Shown piece after piece: positions 25,999 to 34,895 of a stretch of 64,000 bases of DNA (the stretch's first letter is position 1; each line of letters opens with the position of its first letter). The notes beneath the pieces are model-generated. The model was not told the origin of the DNA. It was given only the letters and a program-made list of their open reading frames with translations, and searched no databases. Source of the DNA: DASYTH01 sp035942955. GTDB taxonomy: Bacteria; Actinomycetota; Actinomycetes; Mycobacteriales; Pseudonocardiaceae. Position numbers and translations under genes: made by a program. Location: assembly GCF_035942955.1 (NCBI RefSeq), contig NZ_DASZCQ010000228.1, positions 37,346-101,345 of the forward strand. The letters run 5' to 3'.

Positions 25999-26991
25999 AT
26001 GCAGAGGAAATCTCTCGGCCTGCTGGCGGCGGTCGCGGTGCTGGGCGCCCTCTGCCTGCTCAGCGTCTGGTTGGGCGCCAAGGAGATCCCGATCACGTCG
26101 GTCTGGCGGGTGCTCGTCCACAACGACGGGTCGGCCGACGCGGTGATCATCCACAGCGTACGGATCCCGCGCACGCTGCTCGGGCTGCTCGTCGGCGTCG
26201 GGCTCGGGGTCGCCGGCACGCTCATGCAGGCGCTGACCCGCAACCCGCTTGCCGACCCCGGCCTGCTCGGCGTGACCGCGGGCGCGGCGTTCGCGCTGGT
26301 GATCGCGGTCGCGGTGCTGGGAGTGACATCGCTGTACGGCTACATCTGGTTCGCGTTCGCTGGCGCGCTGGCCGCCAGCGTGCTGGTGTACCTGCTGGGC
26401 AGCCGCGGCTGGGCCGGCGCCAGCCCGGTGAAGCTGGCCCTCGCCGGGGTCGCCGTCACCGCACTGCTCTACTCGTTCACCAGCGCCATTGCCCTGTCCG
26501 ATCCGGCGGCGCTCAACCGGTACCGGTTCTGGACCGCAGGCTCGCTGGCCGGGCAGGACACCGATGCGCTCGTCGGGGTCCTGCCGTTTCTGCTCACCGG
26601 CGTCGCGCTCGCCCTTGCCGGCGCGCCGGCGCTCAACAGCCTGGCACTCGGGGACGACGTCGCCGCGTCGCTCGGGCGCCGCGTGGGATTGGTGCGGCTG
26701 CGGGGGGTGCTGGCCGTCACGCTGCTCACCGGCGCGGCGGTCGCGGTCGCCGGGCCGATCGTCTTCATCGGACTGGTGATCCCGCACATCGCCCGGATGA
26801 TCACCGGCCCGGACCACCGGTGGGTGCTGCCCTACGCGATGGTGCTCGCGCCGTCGGTGGTGCTGGCCGCCGACATCGCCGGGCGGATCTTGGCTCGGCC
26901 CGGCGAGATCCAGGCCGGCGTGATCGTCGCCTTCGTCGGCGCCCCGTTCTTCATCGCGCTGGTCCGCCGGCGCCGGCTCGCGGAGCTGTGA
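25999..26991 (+). CDS. FecCD-family iron-siderophore permease 1
   Basis: This 330-residue integral membrane protein has the FecCD/BtuC layout: an N-terminal membrane segment, then RIPRTLLGLLVGVGLGVAGT, MQALTRNPLADPGLLGVTAGAA, GPIVFIGLVIPHIARMITGPDH near the C-terminal third and a cytoplasmic tail. With the next gene it should form the heterodimeric channel that imports the ferric siderophore delivered by the Tat lipoprotein. The iron box ends at the base before ATG 25999, so the message may be leaderless. It ends 1 bp before the next gene. Confidence 0.95.
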   Translation: MQRKSLGLLAAVAVLGALCLLSVWLGAKEIPITSVWRVLVHNDGSADAVIIHSVRIPRTLLGLLVGVGLGVAGTLMQALTRNPLADPGLLGVTAGAAFALVIAVAVLGVTSLYGYIWFAFAGALAASVLVYLLGSRGWAGASPVKLALAGVAVTALLYSFTSAIALSDPAALNRYRFWTAGSLAGQDTDALVGVLPFLLTGVALALAGAPALNSLALGDDVAASLGRRVGLVRLRGVLAVTLLTGAAVAVAGPIVFIGLVIPHIARMITGPDHRWVLPYAMVLAPSVVLAADIAGRILARPGEIQAGVIVAFVGAPFFIALVRRRRLAEL

Positions 26992-26992
26992 G

Positions 26993-28015
26993 ATGACGGA
27001 ACGCCAGGCGCCGACACGGCGACGTGACGCGCCAACACGCCGGGTGCTTGGCGTGTGCGCAGTGTTGGCGGCGGCGGGCTTTCTCGTCTTCTGCGCCGGC
27101 ATGGCGGTGGGCGACTACCCGATCGGGCTGCCGGGGGTGGTGTCGGCGCTGCTCGGGTCGGGTGACGCGGCGGATCTGTTGGTGGTGCGGGAGTTGCGGC
27201 TGCCGCGGGCGTTGGTGGGGCTGCTGGCCGGGGTCGCGTTCGGCGTGTCCGGTGCGGTGCTGCAGACGGTCACGCGCAACCCGCTGGCGAGCCCCGACAT
27301 GATCGGGATCAACGCGGGGGCGGCGACCGCCGTGGTCGCCGGGATCGTGCTCGGTTTCGGCCCCGGCGTCGGCACCCAGGTGCTGGGGCTGGCCGGCGGG
27401 CTGACCACAGCGCTGGTCATCTACGCGTTGGCCTGGAAGCGCGGGACCACCGGGTACCGGATCGTGCTGGTGGGCATCGGGGTCGCCGCGGTGTGCACGA
27501 GCACGACCGACTACCTGCTCACCAAGGCGCAGATCTTCCAGGCGCAGCAGGCACTCGGCTGGCTGGTGGGAAACCTGGGCGGCCGCGGCTGGGAGCACGT
27601 CCGCCCGCTGGCGCTGGCCACGGTCGTGCTCGTGCCGGCGGCGCTGGCGATGAGCGCGTGGCTGCGTACCCTGCAGCTGGGCGACGAGGTGGCGACGGGT
27701 CTCGGCACGCCGGTGCAGCGGGCCCGCCTGGCGCTGCTGTTGACCAGCGTGGGGCTGGTGGGATTCGCGACCGCGGCCGCCGGCCCGATCCTGTTCGTCG
27801 CGCTGATCGCGCCGCAGATCGCCCAGCGGCTCGCCGGGCTGGTCCGGCCGCCGCTGATCGCCTCCGGGCTCACCGGCGCGGTGGTCGTGCTGACCAGTGA
27901 CCTGGCCGCCCGGGAGATCACGCCGGCGGCGCAGCTCCCGGTCGGCGTGGTGACCGGCGCGCTCGGGGCGCCGGTGTTCATGTGGCTGCTGGCCAGAAGG
28001 AATCGTGATGCCTGA
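26993..28015 (+). CDS. FecCD-family iron-siderophore permease 2
   Basis: This is a 340-residue protein with about nine or ten membrane segments. Diagnostic stretches are ELRLPRALVGLLAGVAFGVS, AVLQTVTRNPLASPDMIGIN, LGDEVATGLG and AAGPILFVALIAPQIAQRL, which correspond to the coupling-helix region contacting the ATPase. It has the same fold as the preceding permease and probably pairs with it. It starts 1 bp after the upstream stop and overlaps the ATPase start by 8 bp, so the three genes are translationally coupled. It is regulated by the iron box upstream of the operon. Confidence 0.95.
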   Translation: MTERQAPTRRRDAPTRRVLGVCAVLAAAGFLVFCAGMAVGDYPIGLPGVVSALLGSGDAADLLVVRELRLPRALVGLLAGVAFGVSGAVLQTVTRNPLASPDMIGINAGAATAVVAGIVLGFGPGVGTQVLGLAGGLTTALVIYALAWKRGTTGYRIVLVGIGVAAVCTSTTDYLLTKAQIFQAQQALGWLVGNLGGRGWEHVRPLALATVVLVPAALAMSAWLRTLQLGDEVATGLGTPVQRARLALLLTSVGLVGFATAAAGPILFVALIAPQIAQRLAGLVRPPLIASGLTGAVVVLTSDLAAREITPAAQLPVGVVTGALGAPVFMWLLARRNRDA

Positions 28016-28808
28016 GCTGTCCGCGACCGGGCTTCGGTTGGCCTACCACGATCTCGTGGTCGTCGACGACCTCGACCTGACCGTCCCAACCGGACGGATC
28101 AGCGTGATCGTCGGCGCGAACGCGTGCGGAAAGTCCACTTTGCTGCGGGCGCTGGCCCGGCTGCTGGCCCCGCGGGCGGGCGTCGTGCACCTGGACGGCC
28201 GGTCGATCCACGCGATCCCCACCCGGCAGGTGGCCCGGGAGCTCGGCATCCTGCCCCAGGCCCCGGTCGCGCCGGAGGGCCTGACCGTGATCGACCTCGT
28301 CGGGCGGGGCCGCGCGCCGCACCGTTCGCTGTGGCGTCAATGGTCCACTGTAGATGATTCGGCTGTGCTCGAAGCGTTGCGCGCCACCGATCTCGTCGAC
28401 CTGGCCGAGCGGCCGGTCGACGAGCTGTCCGGCGGCCAGCGGCAGCGGGCGTGGATCGCCATGGCCATCGCCCAGGGCACGCCGATCCTGCTGCTCGACG
28501 AGCCGACCACGTTCCTCGACCTGGCGCACCAGATCGACGTGCTCGACCTGATCCTCGATCTGAACCGCCGGCAGGGCCGGACAATCGTCATGGTGCTGCA
28601 CGACCTCAACCAGGCATGCCGCTACGCCGACCACGTGATCGTCATGAAGTCCGGAAAGATCGTGGCCAAGGGTGCCCCCGGCGAGGTGATCACCGGAGGT
28701 CTGGTCGAGGAGGTTTTCGACGTGCGCTGCCAGGTGACCCCGGACCCGGTGAGCGGAACACCATTGATCATCCCCATTGGACGCCACCACGATGGGAAAG
28801 CGGGGTAG
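28008..28808 (+). CDS. Iron-siderophore ABC transporter ATPase (FepC type)
   Basis: This 266-residue protein has Walker A GANACGKSTLLRALA (the ACGKST form is typical of FepC/FhuC), Q-loop LPQAPV, signature LSGGQRQRAWIAMAIAQ, Walker B ILLLDEPTTFLD and H-loop VLHDLNQA. It powers the two FecCD permeases encoded just upstream. ATG 28008 has AAGGA about 8 bases before it and is preceded by an overlapping GTG at 28005. The sequence after the stop contains a long inverted repeat that could end the transcript. Confidence 0.95.
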   Translation: MPELSATGLRLAYHDLVVVDDLDLTVPTGRISVIVGANACGKSTLLRALARLLAPRAGVVHLDGRSIHAIPTRQVARELGILPQAPVAPEGLTVIDLVGRGRAPHRSLWRQWSTVDDSAVLEALRATDLVDLAERPVDELSGGQRQRAWIAMAIAQGTPILLLDEPTTFLDLAHQIDVLDLILDLNRRQGRTIVMVLHDLNQACRYADHVIVMKSGKIVAKGAPGEVITGGLVEEVFDVRCQVTPDPVSGTPLIIPIGRHHDGKAG

Positions 28809-28852
28809 GGCTAGCCCCACCCCGTAGTCGCCGGGCTGCACCATCGTGGTGG
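28784..28852. repeat. Inverted repeat across the end of the siderophore ATPase gene
   Basis: The arms CCACCACGATGG (28784-28795) and CCATCGTGGTGG (28841-28852) are perfect 12-bp complements around a 45-nt loop that includes the ATPase stop codon. A nested 7-bp pair (CCCCACC / GGTGGGG) offers an alternative hairpin. There is no T-run, so it may be a terminator, an operator for the next transporter, or neither. Confidence 0.5.
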
Positions 28853-28879
28853 GGTCGGGATCTTCGTAGCGTCGTGGGT

Positions 28880-29647
28880 ATGCAGACAGAGGATGTCGTT
28901 CGGCTGGAGTCGGTGCACAAGACCTATGGGGACAAACGTCATCGGGTCGAGGCGTTGCGGGGGGTGACGATCGGCCTTCCGCGGGGGAGTTTTACCGCGG
29001 TGATGGGTCCGTCCGGCTCGGGCAAGAGCACGTTCCTGCACTGTGCCGCGGGCCTGGACCGGCCGACGTCGGGCTCGGTCCGGCTGGCCGAGCGCGAGCT
29101 GACCGGGCTGGGCGAGACGGCGCTGACGAAGCTGCGGCGCGAGCGGGTCGGGTTCGTGTTCCAGTCGTTCAACCTGTTGCCGGCGTTGACGGTGCAGCAG
29201 AACATTACGCTGCCGTTGCGGCTGGCCGGCAAGCGCGCGGACCGGGCGCTGGTCGCCGATGTGATCAGCCGGGTGGGCCTGGCCGACCGGCGCAAGCATC
29301 TGCCGGCCGAGCTGTCCGGCGGGCAGCAGCAGCGCGTGGCGATCGCCAGGGCGCTGGTCACCCGGCCCGCGGTGATCTTCGCCGACGAGCCGACCGGCGC
29401 GCTGGACACCCGGACCGCGCGGGACGTTCTCGACCTGCTGCGCTCCGCGGTGCGGGTGCACGGCCAGACCGTGGTGATGGTGACCCACGATCCGGTGGCC
29501 GCGTCATACGCCGACCGGGTGGTGTTCCTTGCCGACGGGCAACTCGTGGGCGAGCTGCGGAACCCGGCCCCGGACGCGGTCGCCGAGCGGATGACCCACC
29601 TGGGCGCCTGGGCCGACCACACGCCCGTCCGGGCGCTGGGGGCGTAG
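28880..29647 (+). CDS. ABC transporter ATPase, LolD/MacB type
   Basis: This 255-residue protein has Walker A GPSGSGKSTFLHCAAGLDRP, Q-loop VFQSFNLLP, signature LSGGQQQRVAIARAL, Walker B VIFADEPTGALD and H-loop VMVTHDP. The GFVFQSFNLLP and DEPTGALD segments mark the LolD/MacB subgroup that drives FtsX-type permeases, which is what the next gene encodes 5 bp downstream. Such pairs move lipoproteins or expel peptides and antibiotics, or act mechanically on the cell wall; the substrate here is unknown. It starts 71 bp after the siderophore ATPase stop, downstream of the inverted repeat, so it may be a separate unit. I see no iron box in front of it. Confidence 0.92.
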   Translation: MQTEDVVRLESVHKTYGDKRHRVEALRGVTIGLPRGSFTAVMGPSGSGKSTFLHCAAGLDRPTSGSVRLAERELTGLGETALTKLRRERVGFVFQSFNLLPALTVQQNITLPLRLAGKRADRALVADVISRVGLADRRKHLPAELSGGQQQRVAIARALVTRPAVIFADEPTGALDTRTARDVLDLLRSAVRVHGQTVVMVTHDPVAASYADRVVFLADGQLVGELRNPAPDAVAERMTHLGAWADHTPVRALGA

Positions 29648-29652
29648 CCGGC

Positions 29653-32181
29653 ATGCTGCGGATCGCCTTGCGCACCATGCGCTTCCGCAAGGGTGGCTTC
29701 GCGGCCACGTTCATCGCCCTGTTCTTCGGCGCCGCCCTGGTGATGGCCTGCGGCGGCCTGCTGGAGACCGGCGTGCGCACCGACGTCGCGCCGCAGCGGT
29801 ACGCCGCGACCGACGTCGTGGTCACCGGCGACCAGACCTACGCGCCGCCGCCGACCGATCCGGAGGACGACGCCGAGTCCGAGCCGCTGCCCGAGCGGGT
29901 CCGGCTCGACGCGTCGGTGGTCGGCACGATCCGCGGCGTGCCCGGGGTGGCCCTCGCCGAAGGCGACGTGTCCTTCCCGGTCGGCCTGGTGCGCGCCGGG
30001 CGGGTCGTGGATTCCGCTCCGCTCGGCCATTCCTGGGCGTCCGGCCGGCTCGCCCCGTACACCCTCGGCGCCGGCGCGCAGCCCGGGCCCGGCGAGGTCG
30101 TGCTCGACCGGACCATGGCCGGCGCCAACGCCATAGCCGTCGGTGACCGGGTGGACCTGCTGGCCCGCGGCACAACCGGGACCTTCCGGGTGAGCGGCAT
30201 CGCCGAGCCGCCCGCGGCGGTCACCGGCACGCCCGCGGTGTTCTTCGCCGGCGCCGACGCCGACCGGCTGGCCGCCCGGCCCGGATCGGTGGACGCGGTC
30301 GGCGTGCTCGCCGCGCCCGGCGTGGACGCCGGTCAGCTCGCCGAGCGGATCGGCGCGGCGCTGCGCGGCCAGCCCGTGACGATCTCCACGGGAAACGACC
30401 GCGGCACCGCCGAGTTCCCCGAGGCGCCGCGCGGCAGCGAGGGCCTGATCGCGCTGGCCGGGGTGATCGGCGGCTTCGCGATCCTGGTGGCGATCTTCGT
30501 GGTGGCCGGCACGCTGGGCCTGTCGATCCAGCACCGGCACCGCGAGCTGGCGCTGCTGCGCGCGATCGGCACCACGCCCCGGCAGCTGCGCCGGATGGTG
30601 CTCACCGAGGCGTTCACCGTCGCGGTCCTGGCCACCGCGCTCGCCTGCGTGCCCGGAGTGCTGCTGGGCGGCTGGATTCTGGACCGGCTCGCCGGGCTCG
30701 GGGCCGTGCCGGCGCTCGTCGTGTTCCACCAAGGCTGGCTTCCGATGATCGTCGGGACCGGGGTCGGGCTGCTGACCTCGCTGGTCGCCGGGCTGATGGC
30801 GGCGCGCCGGGCCGGGCGGACCCGGCCGGTCGAGGCGCTGTCCGACGCGGCGACCCAGCGCCGCTGGCTGGGTCCCATGCGGCTGCTGTTCGCCGTGCTG
30901 GGCTTCGCAGGCGGGCTCGCGCTGGCGATCGTCACGGTCACCGTGTTCGACGGCTCGATCGCGGCGAGCACGGCCGGCCCCACCGTGATGGTGTGGGCGG
31001 TGGCCCTTGCCATGATCGCTCCCGGCCTCACCAAGGTCGTCGGCGCGCTGCTGCGCCCGGTCCTGCGCGGGGTCGGCGGGAACGCCGGCTACCTGGCCAT
31101 GCTCAACGCCAAGGCGCGGACCGTCCGGCTGGCCGCCGCGGTCACCCCGATCATGTTCAGCGTCGGCATCGCCACGGCCATGATCTACCTGCAGACCACC
31201 CTTGCGGACGCCGAGCGCGAGGCGTACACCCGCAACCTGCGCGCGGACGTCGTGCTCGCCTCGACCACCGGCGGTCTGCCCACCGACCTGGTCGACCAGG
31301 TCCGGCGGGTGCCCGGCGTCGCCGGCGCCTCGGAGTTCGTCACCAGCACCGGTTTCGTCGACGGCGACACGGAGAGCGTGCCGCTGCAGGGGGTCAGCGC
31401 GGACGGCGCCGAGCAGACCACGTCGATCCGGCTCACCGGCGGCACCCTGGCCGACCTGCGCGGTGACGGTGTCGCCGTGCCGGCCGAGCTCGGCGTGTCG
31501 GTGGGCGACTCGATGCGGATCCGGCTCGGCGACGGGGCGTCGGTGCCGCTGCGGGTGGTCGCGCTGTTCGCCGGCGACCCGGGCTATCCCCGGATCCTGC
31601 TCCCCGCGGAGCTGCTGGTTTCCCACACCACCAACGGATTGCCGGCGCAGATCATGGTCAGGGCCGGCGCCGGCGTGGATCCCGCGGCCTTGCGCGCGGC
31701 GCTGCGCGAGCTGACCGCGGACCGGCCGGGCGTCGCCGTCGCCGACCGGGACGCGATGACCGCGGCGTACGTCCGCGAGCTGCAGGTCGGCGCGTCGGTG
31801 AACTACCTGCTGGTCGGGCTGATCATGATGTACACGGCGATCTCTGTGGTCAACACCCTGGTGATGGCGACGAGCCGGCGGCGCCGGGAGCTCGGGCTGC
31901 AGCGGCTCACCGGATCCACCCGCGGCCAGGTGCTGCGCATGATGACCCTCGAGGCCATCCTGGTGGCCGCGGTCGGCATCCTGCTCGGCACGCTGGTGTC
32001 GACCACGACCCTGGTCCCGTTCAGCCTGGCGGCGACCGACTCGGTGTGGCCGTCCGGTCCACTGTGGATATACGGCGCCGTGGTCGGCGTGGCCACCGTG
32101 CTGACCGTGGCCGCCACGCTGCTGCCGGCCTGGTTCGCCACCCGCGGCCGGCCGGCGGAGGCGGCGGCCGGGCCAGAGTGA
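29653..32181 (+). CDS. FtsX-type ABC transporter permease
   Basis: This 842-residue protein has the two-FtsX-domain arrangement common in actinobacteria: an N-terminal membrane segment (GFAATFIALFFGAALVMACG), an extracytoplasmic domain of about 200 residues, a first three-helix FtsX unit ending near residue 400 (HRHRELALLRAIGTTPRQLRR), central membrane helices, a second extracytoplasmic domain and a final FtsX unit (RRRRELGLQRLTGSTRGQVL). The RELxLxRxxGxxxxQ motif appears twice, as expected. It works with the ATPase encoded 5 bp upstream. Its stop is 5 bp from the convergent stop of the next gene. Confidence 0.92.
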   Translation: MLRIALRTMRFRKGGFAATFIALFFGAALVMACGGLLETGVRTDVAPQRYAATDVVVTGDQTYAPPPTDPEDDAESEPLPERVRLDASVVGTIRGVPGVALAEGDVSFPVGLVRAGRVVDSAPLGHSWASGRLAPYTLGAGAQPGPGEVVLDRTMAGANAIAVGDRVDLLARGTTGTFRVSGIAEPPAAVTGTPAVFFAGADADRLAARPGSVDAVGVLAAPGVDAGQLAERIGAALRGQPVTISTGNDRGTAEFPEAPRGSEGLIALAGVIGGFAILVAIFVVAGTLGLSIQHRHRELALLRAIGTTPRQLRRMVLTEAFTVAVLATALACVPGVLLGGWILDRLAGLGAVPALVVFHQGWLPMIVGTGVGLLTSLVAGLMAARRAGRTRPVEALSDAATQRRWLGPMRLLFAVLGFAGGLALAIVTVTVFDGSIAASTAGPTVMVWAVALAMIAPGLTKVVGALLRPVLRGVGGNAGYLAMLNAKARTVRLAAAVTPIMFSVGIATAMIYLQTTLADAEREAYTRNLRADVVLASTTGGLPTDLVDQVRRVPGVAGASEFVTSTGFVDGDTESVPLQGVSADGAEQTTSIRLTGGTLADLRGDGVAVPAELGVSVGDSMRIRLGDGASVPLRVVALFAGDPGYPRILLPAELLVSHTTNGLPAQIMVRAGAGVDPAALRAALRELTADRPGVAVADRDAMTAAYVRELQVGASVNYLLVGLIMMYTAISVVNTLVMATSRRRRELGLQRLTGSTRGQVLRMMTLEAILVAAVGILLGTLVSTTTLVPFSLAATDSVWPSGPLWIYGAVVGVATVLTVAATLLPAWFATRGRPAEAAAGPE

Positions 32182-32186
32182 CGCGC

Positions 32187-33017
32187 TCAGATCCAGGTGG
32201 GCGTGAACCCCGAGACGCACCACCGCCCGTCCGCCTGGCGGGCGCTGACCCCGCCGCTGGCGCGCTTGCCCCCGACGGTGCCCCGCACGTCGACGTTGAC
32301 GAAGCCCTCGCCGCCCGACGCGTCGGCCGGATCCAGCTCGAGCTCCGCGCCCAGGTTGGTCACCTCGGTGACCCGCAGCCGCAGCCTGGAGTCCGTGGGG
32401 CACACCAACTCCATGGCCCCATCGGGATCGCGGGCGTTGACGGCGTCCAGGAACCGGTCGAGCACACCGGTCGCGTCGTCGGGCGGCGCTCCCACGCTCG
32501 ACTCGGGGTTGGTGGGGGACGCGGGGACACCGCCGGCGTCGGCGGCGTCGATGCGCTTCCAGCACCAGCGGTTGCCGTCCTTGGCCAGCACGGCCTGGAT
32601 CGTGGCGCGGTCGTCGTCGCGCTCCACCTCGATGACCGCCCTCGCCTCGGAGCCGGACACCGACAGCGCGGTCAGCTCCGCGCCGCCGATCCGGTCGGCG
32701 GTGCCGATCAGGTCGCGGGTCTCGGCGTTGCCGCCACAGGTGAGCGCGGTTAGCACGGCTGAGTTCCCGGCCTCGAGGCAGTCGGCGATCGCCTCGGCGT
32801 ACGGCCGCGGGTCGTCGCCGCTCGGCCGGGCGCAGCCGGAGGCCGAGTCACCGCCCGCGACCAGGAAGCCGGGCCAGGCGAACGCCGTGACCCCGAAGGC
32901 GATCATGGCCACCGCGAGAAAGGCCAGCGCCACCCCGAGGGCGGTGCGTCGCGGCGGAGACGGCGGCCGCTGGCGGTAAGGGTTCGGCCGCTGCCCGTAT
33001 TGATCGGGATACGTCAT
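32187..33017 (-). CDS. Membrane-anchored secreted protein of unknown function
   Basis: This is a 276-residue protein. The cytoplasmic start is Pro/Tyr/Gln-rich (MTYPDQYGQRPNPYRQRPPS), followed by one membrane segment at about residues 26-50 (ALGVALAFLAVAMIAFGVTA) and an extracytoplasmic region with paired cysteines. Two small alpha/beta units can be guessed at about 55-130 and 155-276 (LDRFLDAVNARDPDGAMELV, DGRWCVSGFTPTW), similar in style to DUF4878 or lumazine-binding-like lipoprotein domains. ATG 33017 has a strong GGAGGAG element 4 bases upstream; a longer reading from 33113 has none. No function can be assigned. Confidence 0.75.
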   Translation of the reverse strand: MTYPDQYGQRPNPYRQRPPSPPRRTALGVALAFLAVAMIAFGVTAFAWPGFLVAGGDSASGCARPSGDDPRPYAEAIADCLEAGNSAVLTALTCGGNAETRDLIGTADRIGGAELTALSVSGSEARAVIEVERDDDRATIQAVLAKDGNRWCWKRIDAADAGGVPASPTNPESSVGAPPDDATGVLDRFLDAVNARDPDGAMELVCPTDSRLRLRVTEVTNLGAELELDPADASGGEGFVNVDVRGTVGGKRASGGVSARQADGRWCVSGFTPTWI

Positions 33018-33199
33018 CGGCTCCTCCCCAGTTCGACCGCCGCAGCGTAGCCGAGCCGATCCCGCGGCAGGGCGGGCTTGACGGGACGTCACCCGATTGT
33101 GCAACGTGCGCATTCGCGCCGACGATCAGCTCGGCCCGGACCGGATCGGTGTGCGGCTCGGCCCGATCTACCCGCTCGAGCACCTGGCGCGGGGCGGTT

Positions 33200-33844
33200 T
33201 CAGTCGTCGCGCCCGACACCGCGATCGGGTGCGCTCATGTCCCCGGTTCCCGGGGTGCCATCGGCGAGCCCATAGCGCAGGTACACGGTGCCCTTCGGGC
33301 TGGCTACCGGCGGTTCGAGGAGTGTGACGTTCGTGGGCACCGCGCCACCGTCGAACACCTTCTTCCCGACGCCGAGCACGATCGGGTGCACCCAGAGGTC
33401 GAGACGGTCGAAGAGCCTCTCGCGCAGGAGGGTCTGCACCAGGTTCAGGCTCCCGACGACCTTCACGTGCTCGTGCCGGTCACGGATCTCGCGCACCGCG
33501 CCGGCCAGATCCGGGCCGAGCTGCGTGGACCCGGCCCACGACAGGTCGGGCCGGCCGCGGGAGGCCACGTACTTCGGGACGCCGTTGAACAGCGTGGCGA
33601 TCTCGTTGTCCTCGCCGCCCTGCTGGTGCGGCCAGTAGGCGGCGAAGATCTCATACGTCCGCCGCCCGAGCAGCAGGGCGTCCGTACCCTCGTACGCGGC
33701 GCCGATCTGCGCCCCGGCGACCTCGTCCACCAGGGGTGCCTGCCAGCCGCCGAACGGGAACCCCACCGGGTCCTCGTCGGGGCCGCCGGGCGACTGCCCG
33801 ACGAGGTCGAGGGTTGCGAACAGCTCGATGTGGATCAGGCCCAT
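33200..33844 (-). CDS. Dihydrofolate-reductase-family (RibD C-terminal) protein
   Basis: This 214-residue protein has the RibD_C/DHFR-like fold markers: HIELFATLDLVGQSPGGPDE, ALLLGRRTYEIFAAYWP, a KYVASRG strand, HVKVVGSLNLVQTLL and DRLDLWVHPIVLGVGKKVF. Such stand-alone proteins are NADPH-binding reductases of unknown substrate. ATG 33844 has GGGAG about 8 bases upstream; a TTG at 33874 is less likely. It is a monocistronic-looking gene between an anchored unknown and ku. The family call is good; the substrate is unknown. Confidence 0.85.
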   Translation of the reverse strand: MGLIHIELFATLDLVGQSPGGPDEDPVGFPFGGWQAPLVDEVAGAQIGAAYEGTDALLLGRRTYEIFAAYWPHQQGGEDNEIATLFNGVPKYVASRGRPDLSWAGSTQLGPDLAGAVREIRDRHEHVKVVGSLNLVQTLLRERLFDRLDLWVHPIVLGVGKKVFDGGAVPTNVTLLEPPVASPKGTVYLRYGLADGTPGTGDMSAPDRGVGRDD

Positions 33845-33989
33845 GCCTTGCTCCCATGAGTTGGTCGTCGTCAACCGTGCGGCACGGCGCCCTGCTTACG
33901 CCGGCCGCACTCCCCACACACGATAGATCACCAGCCGCGCCCCAACCGGGTGGTGCCCCGCATACGAGCCGACGCCCCGGGTTCCGCGG

Positions 33990-34895
33990 TCATCGAGAAG
34001 TCCTCGTCCGCGCCCTCGTGTCCGCCTTGTCCGCGGCGGCCTTGGCCTTTCCGGCGGCGGCCTTGGCCTTCCCGGCCGCGGACCTCGCCTTGCCCACGTG
34101 GTCCTTGCCGTTGCCCGCGGCGTGTGCCTTGACGGCGGCCTCGACGCTCTGCTGCAGGGCCGTGATCAGGTCGTCGACGGTGGCGTCCTCCTCGGGGGCG
34201 GACGGGCGGACCACCTCGCGGCCCTCGATCTTGGCCTCGATGAGGTCCTCGAGCGCCTCGCGGTAGCGGTCGGTGTACTGGGCCGGCACGAACGTTCCGG
34301 ACAGCTGCTCGATGGCCTCCACCGCGGCCTGCACCTCGGGACCGATCAGCTCGACATCCTCGTGCAGAAACGGGAACTCGGGGGTGCGGATCTCGTCCGG
34401 CCACAGCATCGTGGTCAGCACGATGACCTGGTCGCGCACCCGGAGCACGCCGAGGCTCTCCCGCGCGCGCAGCGCCACCTTGACCACCGCGGCCCGGCCC
34501 GCCTGCTGCAGCGCCTCGCTGAGCAGCACGTACGGCTTGATCCCGGCCGGCTCCGGCTCCAGGTAATAGCTCTTGGACAACGAGATCGGGTCGATCTGCT
34601 CGAGCGGCACGAACGCCCGCACGTCGATCAGCCGGGTGGTGGCCAGGGGCAACGTGGCGAGATCCTCGTCGGTGAGCATGACCACGTCCCCGGCCGGCAT
34701 CTCGTAGCCGCGGACGATCTCGGAGAACGGCACCTCCGCCCCGTCGACCTCGCACACGCGTTTCTGCCGGATGCGGCCGCCGTCATTGGCGTGCAGTTGA
34801 TGCAGCTCAATGTCGTGCTCCTCGGTGGCGGTATACGCCTTGACCGGGATAGCGGCCTTTCCGTAGCCGATTGTGCCCTTCCACATGCTGCGCAT
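33990..34895 (-). CDS. ku: Ku protein, bacterial non-homologous end joining
   Basis: This 301-residue protein is clearly bacterial Ku. It starts MRSMWKGTIGYGKAAIPVK, with HQLHANDGGRIRQKRVCEVD, GYEMPAGDVVMLTDED, DPISLSKSYYLEPEPAGIKP and TMLWPDEIRTPEFPF. Ku forms a homodimeric ring on broken DNA ends and recruits the ligase LigD. The last ~45 residues are a Lys/Ala-rich tail (GKAKAAAGKAKAAADKAD), typical of extended actinobacterial Ku C-termini that bind DNA. ATG 34895 has GGAGG 7 bases upstream. No ligD lies in the window, so it acts with a ligase encoded elsewhere. Confidence 0.95.
   Translation of the reverse strand: MRSMWKGTIGYGKAAIPVKAYTATEEHDIELHQLHANDGGRIRQKRVCEVDGAEVPFSEIVRGYEMPAGDVVMLTDEDLATLPLATTRLIDVRAFVPLEQIDPISLSKSYYLEPEPAGIKPYVLLSEALQQAGRAAVVKVALRARESLGVLRVRDQVIVLTTMLWPDEIRTPEFPFLHEDVELIGPEVQAAVEAIEQLSGTFVPAQYTDRYREALEDLIEAKIEGREVVRPSAPEEDATVDDLITALQQSVEAAVKAHAAGNGKDHVGKARSAAGKAKAAAGKAKAAADKADTRARTRTSR

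Noticed and set aside
28939..32565. 1,208-codon leftward frame opposite the LolD/FtsX transporter genes
   Set aside because: Low-complexity Gly/Arg/His/Gln translation with no motifs, while the plus strand encodes two clear ABC transporter proteins over the same bases.
33097..33327. Short rightward frame upstream of the DHFR-family gene
   Set aside because: No ribosome binding site or family match; it overlaps the end of the reductase gene on the other strand.
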